64,000 bases of DNA from Roseiarcus sp963781895 (GTDB lineage: Bacteria > Pseudomonadota > Alphaproteobacteria > Rhizobiales > Beijerinckiaceae). The number at the start of each line of letters is the position of its first letter. Within the stretch, counting starts at the first letter, position 1. Shown here piece by piece: positions 62,373-64,000 of the stretch. The notes beneath the pieces were generated by a model. The model was not told the DNA's origin and made no database searches. It saw only the letters and a list, made by a program, of their open reading frames with translations. The position numbers were made by a program, and so were the translations under genes. The DNA is taken from assembly GCA_963781895.1 (NCBI GenBank), contig CAWAIM010000034.1, positions 1-64,000 on the forward strand, read 5' to 3'.

Positions 62373-62903
62373 ATGACCGATCTTGCCGCCTCAATTCGCA
62401 CCATCCCGGATTATCCGAAGCCCGGAATCCTGTTTCGCGACATCACCACCCTGCTCGGCGACGCGCGGGCGTTTCGCCGCGCCGTGGACGAACTCGTGCA
62501 GCCCTGGGCCGGCACCAAGGTCGATAAGGTCGCGGGCATCGAGGCGCGCGGATTCATCCTCGGCGGCGCGGTGGCGCATCAGCTCTCCGCCGGATTCGTT
62601 CCGGTGCGCAAGAAGGGCAAGCTGCCGCACGTCACGGTGTCGATCGCCTATTCGCTCGAATACGGCCTCGACGAAATGGAGATGCACGAGGACGCCATCG
62701 CGGCGAACGAGCGCGTCATCCTCGTCGACGATCTGATCGCCACCGGCGGCACCGCGGCAGGCGCGGTGAAGCTGTTGCGAAAACTCAACGCCGATGTCCT
62801 CGCGGCGTGCTTCGTCATCGATCTGCCGGATCTGGGCGGCTCGAAGAAACTGGAGGCCCTGGGGGTGTCGGTGCGTTCGCTCATCGCTTTCGAGGGACAC
62901 TGA
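62373..62903 (+). CDS. apt: Adenine phosphoribosyltransferase
   Basis: Apt salvages adenine to AMP with PRPP. The 176-residue protein begins LAASIRTIPDYPKPGILFRDITTLL and has the GIEARGFILGGAVAHQL loop and PRPP-binding VILVDDLIATGGTAAGAV. AGGAAGAG precedes ATG 62373. Its promoter must lie within the 5' part of the divergent cupin gene or its leader. Confidence 0.95.
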   Translation: MTDLAASIRTIPDYPKPGILFRDITTLLGDARAFRRAVDELVQPWAGTKVDKVAGIEARGFILGGAVAHQLSAGFVPVRKKGKLPHVTVSIAYSLEYGLDEMEMHEDAIAANERVILVDDLIATGGTAAGAVKLLRKLNADVLAACFVIDLPDLGGSKKLEALGVSVRSLIAFEGH

Positions 62904-63000
62904 CCGGCCGCGCCGACCCGACGCGCCAGACGCGCGCAACCGGCGCGGCGCCCGGCGCTTCGCGCCGCGAATTCGTCCAGGAACGACGGCGGAGGCCTCA

Positions 63001-63825
63001 ATGACGGATCGAACGCAGCCTATCGTCGCTCTCAACGACGGCCGATCCATGCCGCAATTCGGGCTTGGGGTGTTCCAGACTCCGCCGGAGACGACAGCTC
63101 AGGTCGTGAAGGCGGCCGTCGAGGCAGGCTATCGCGCCGTCGATACGGCCGCGGCCTACCGCAATGAGGAAGGCGTCGGCGAGGCCCTGGACGGCCGCGC
63201 CGACATTTTCGTCACCACCAAGCTCTGGAACGCGGACCACGGCTTCGACGAGGCGCTGCGCGCATTCGAGGACAGCGCCAGGAAGCTGCGCCGCCACAGG
63301 CTCGACCTGTACCTGATCCATTGGCCGCGGCCCCGGATCAATCGCTACGTCGAGAGCTGGAAGGCGCTGGTCCGTCTCCAGCGGGAAGGCCGGGTATTTT
63401 CGATCGGCGTCTCGAATTTCAATCCCGACCACCTCGAACGAATCATCGGCGAGACCGGGGTCACGCCCGCGGTCAACCAGATCGAACTTCATCCCCGCTT
63501 TCAGCAAAAGGCGTTGCGAGCGGTTCATGACAGATATGGAATCCAAACCGAGTCCTGGAGCCCGCTCGGGCGAGGGGCCCTGCTGAGCGATCCGGCGATC
63601 GTCAAGATCGCCGCGAAGCACGGCAAGACCCCGGCGCAGGTCGTCATCCGCTGGCATCTCGACAGCGGCCTGATCGTCATTCCGAAATCGGTGCATGTCG
63701 ATCGCCTCGAGGAAAACATCGGCGCGCTCGACTTCCGTCTCGATAGCGATGATATGTCGCGCATCGAGGCGCTCGACTCGGCCGACGGGCGCATCGGTCC
63801 CGATCCGGCCACCGCGACGTTCTGA
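63001..63825 (+). CDS. Aldo/keto reductase
   Basis: An NADPH-dependent TIM-barrel reductase of 274 residues, close to the 2,5-diketo-D-gluconate reductase group. The catalytic tetrad is visible as Asp and Tyr in AVDTAAAYRNEEGVG, Lys in FVTTKLWN and His in LYLIHWPRP. VPAVNQIELHP-type (here TPAVNQIELHPRF) and VIPKSVHVDRLEENI complete the family pattern. It starts at ATG 63001, about 100 bp after apt. The physiological substrate is not readable. Confidence 0.92.
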   Translation: MTDRTQPIVALNDGRSMPQFGLGVFQTPPETTAQVVKAAVEAGYRAVDTAAAYRNEEGVGEALDGRADIFVTTKLWNADHGFDEALRAFEDSARKLRRHRLDLYLIHWPRPRINRYVESWKALVRLQREGRVFSIGVSNFNPDHLERIIGETGVTPAVNQIELHPRFQQKALRAVHDRYGIQTESWSPLGRGALLSDPAIVKIAAKHGKTPAQVVIRWHLDSGLIVIPKSVHVDRLEENIGALDFRLDSDDMSRIEALDSADGRIGPDPATATF

Positions 63826-63925
63826 TCGCCACTGCGGATTCCCGCGCCAGGCGCGCTGAGCGAAACGATTTGAGATCACGCGCTCGCGGCCGGGCCGCCG
63901 AGCCCGGCGGTCGAGGAAACGGACC

Positions 63926-64000
63926 ATGAATGACGACAGGCAAACGGCGTCGGCGCGGCTCGGGCCAGGCGGGCACTGGCGCAACTGGGTCGGCAACCAG
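63926..64000 (+). CDS. Partial: N terminus of a probable FAD-linked sugar-lactone oxidase
   Basis: Only 25 codons are inside the window. After GAGGAAA and ATG 63926 the frame ends with GGHWRNWVGNQ, which resembles the start of D-arabinono-1,4-lactone/L-gulonolactone oxidase-type FAD proteins, where a W-x-N-W-x-G-N motif opens the FAD-binding domain. The call rests on this motif alone. Confidence 0.45.
   Translation, partial: MNDDRQTASARLGPGGHWRNWVGNQ

Noticed and set aside
1..64000. CRISPR arrays, insertion sequences, rRNA genes and prophage
   Set aside because: No regularly spaced repeats, transposase or integrase motifs, rRNA segments or phage structural genes were seen on either strand.

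Overview
The window is a GC-rich (clearly above 60% G+C by eye) chromosomal segment from an alphaproteobacterium, most likely of the order Hyphomicrobiales (Rhizobiales). The gene orders rho–hemJ–[origin]–ppsR–maf–aroE–coaE–dnaQ–secB, fabA–fabB–fabI, pepA/lptF–lptG–lptD–pdxA–ksgA and ftsE–ftsX–plsC are characteristic of that group. Genus cannot be fixed from the sequence alone. Almost all content is core housekeeping; there are no insertion sequences, CRISPR arrays, rRNA genes or phage modules that I can support.

Layout. 1–3012: methionine synthesis (metX, cut by the window edge, and metW) and an M20 amidohydrolase. 3088–5507 (-): Xaa-Pro aminopeptidase and hpt. 5915–8367: ftsEX and an acyltransferase. 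8829–12395 (-): an aromatic amino-acid operon (chorismate mutase, hisC-type aminotransferase, tyrA) with a ChaC-type gene at its end. 12476–14411 (-): rho and hemJ. 14412–14896: the probable chromosomal replication origin, carrying a perfect CtrA box and degenerate DnaA boxes. 14897–18548: ppsR, maf, aroE, coaE, dnaQ; then secB (-). 19331–21884 (-): two envelope genes. 21992–24640 (-): type II fatty-acid synthesis (fabA, fabB, fabI). 26014–33352: a lone molybdenum hydroxylase large subunit, homocysteine methyltransferase, rluD, rpoH and an exported protein of unknown function. 33363–36194: dsbB, a DedA/YqaA protein, and an intertRNA pocket (tRNA-Leu to tRNA-Arg) with one small secreted protein and otherwise no convincing gene. 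36265–39271: nuclease-like protein, M48 protease, rdgB. 39433–42979: complete dTDP-L-rhamnose set rfbCDBA. 43114–46982: a protease-fold protein that has lost its catalytic residues, a DUF1194 protein, small exported proteins and holC. 47045–55513: pepA and the divergent lptF-lptG-lptD-pdxA-ksgA run. 56125–61918: a type I secretion ABC/adaptor pair facing a signal-peptide-less, cysteine-free candidate cargo gene, and a cysteine-rich protein made of two copies of one domain. 61968–64000: cupin, apt, aldo/keto reductase and the first 25 codons of a probable sugar-lactone oxidase.

A striking technical feature is that six genes (M20 amidohydrolase, plsC twice, chaC, SGNH/DUF459, lptD, ksgA) are each broken by what reads as a single extra base. 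Because all seven changes are +1 and hit normally conserved genes, insertion-type sequencing error is a simpler explanation than seven real mutations. The most interesting biology is the probable oriC with its CtrA site, the type I secretion locus with an unconventional cargo candidate, and the duplicated cysteine-rich domain protein.
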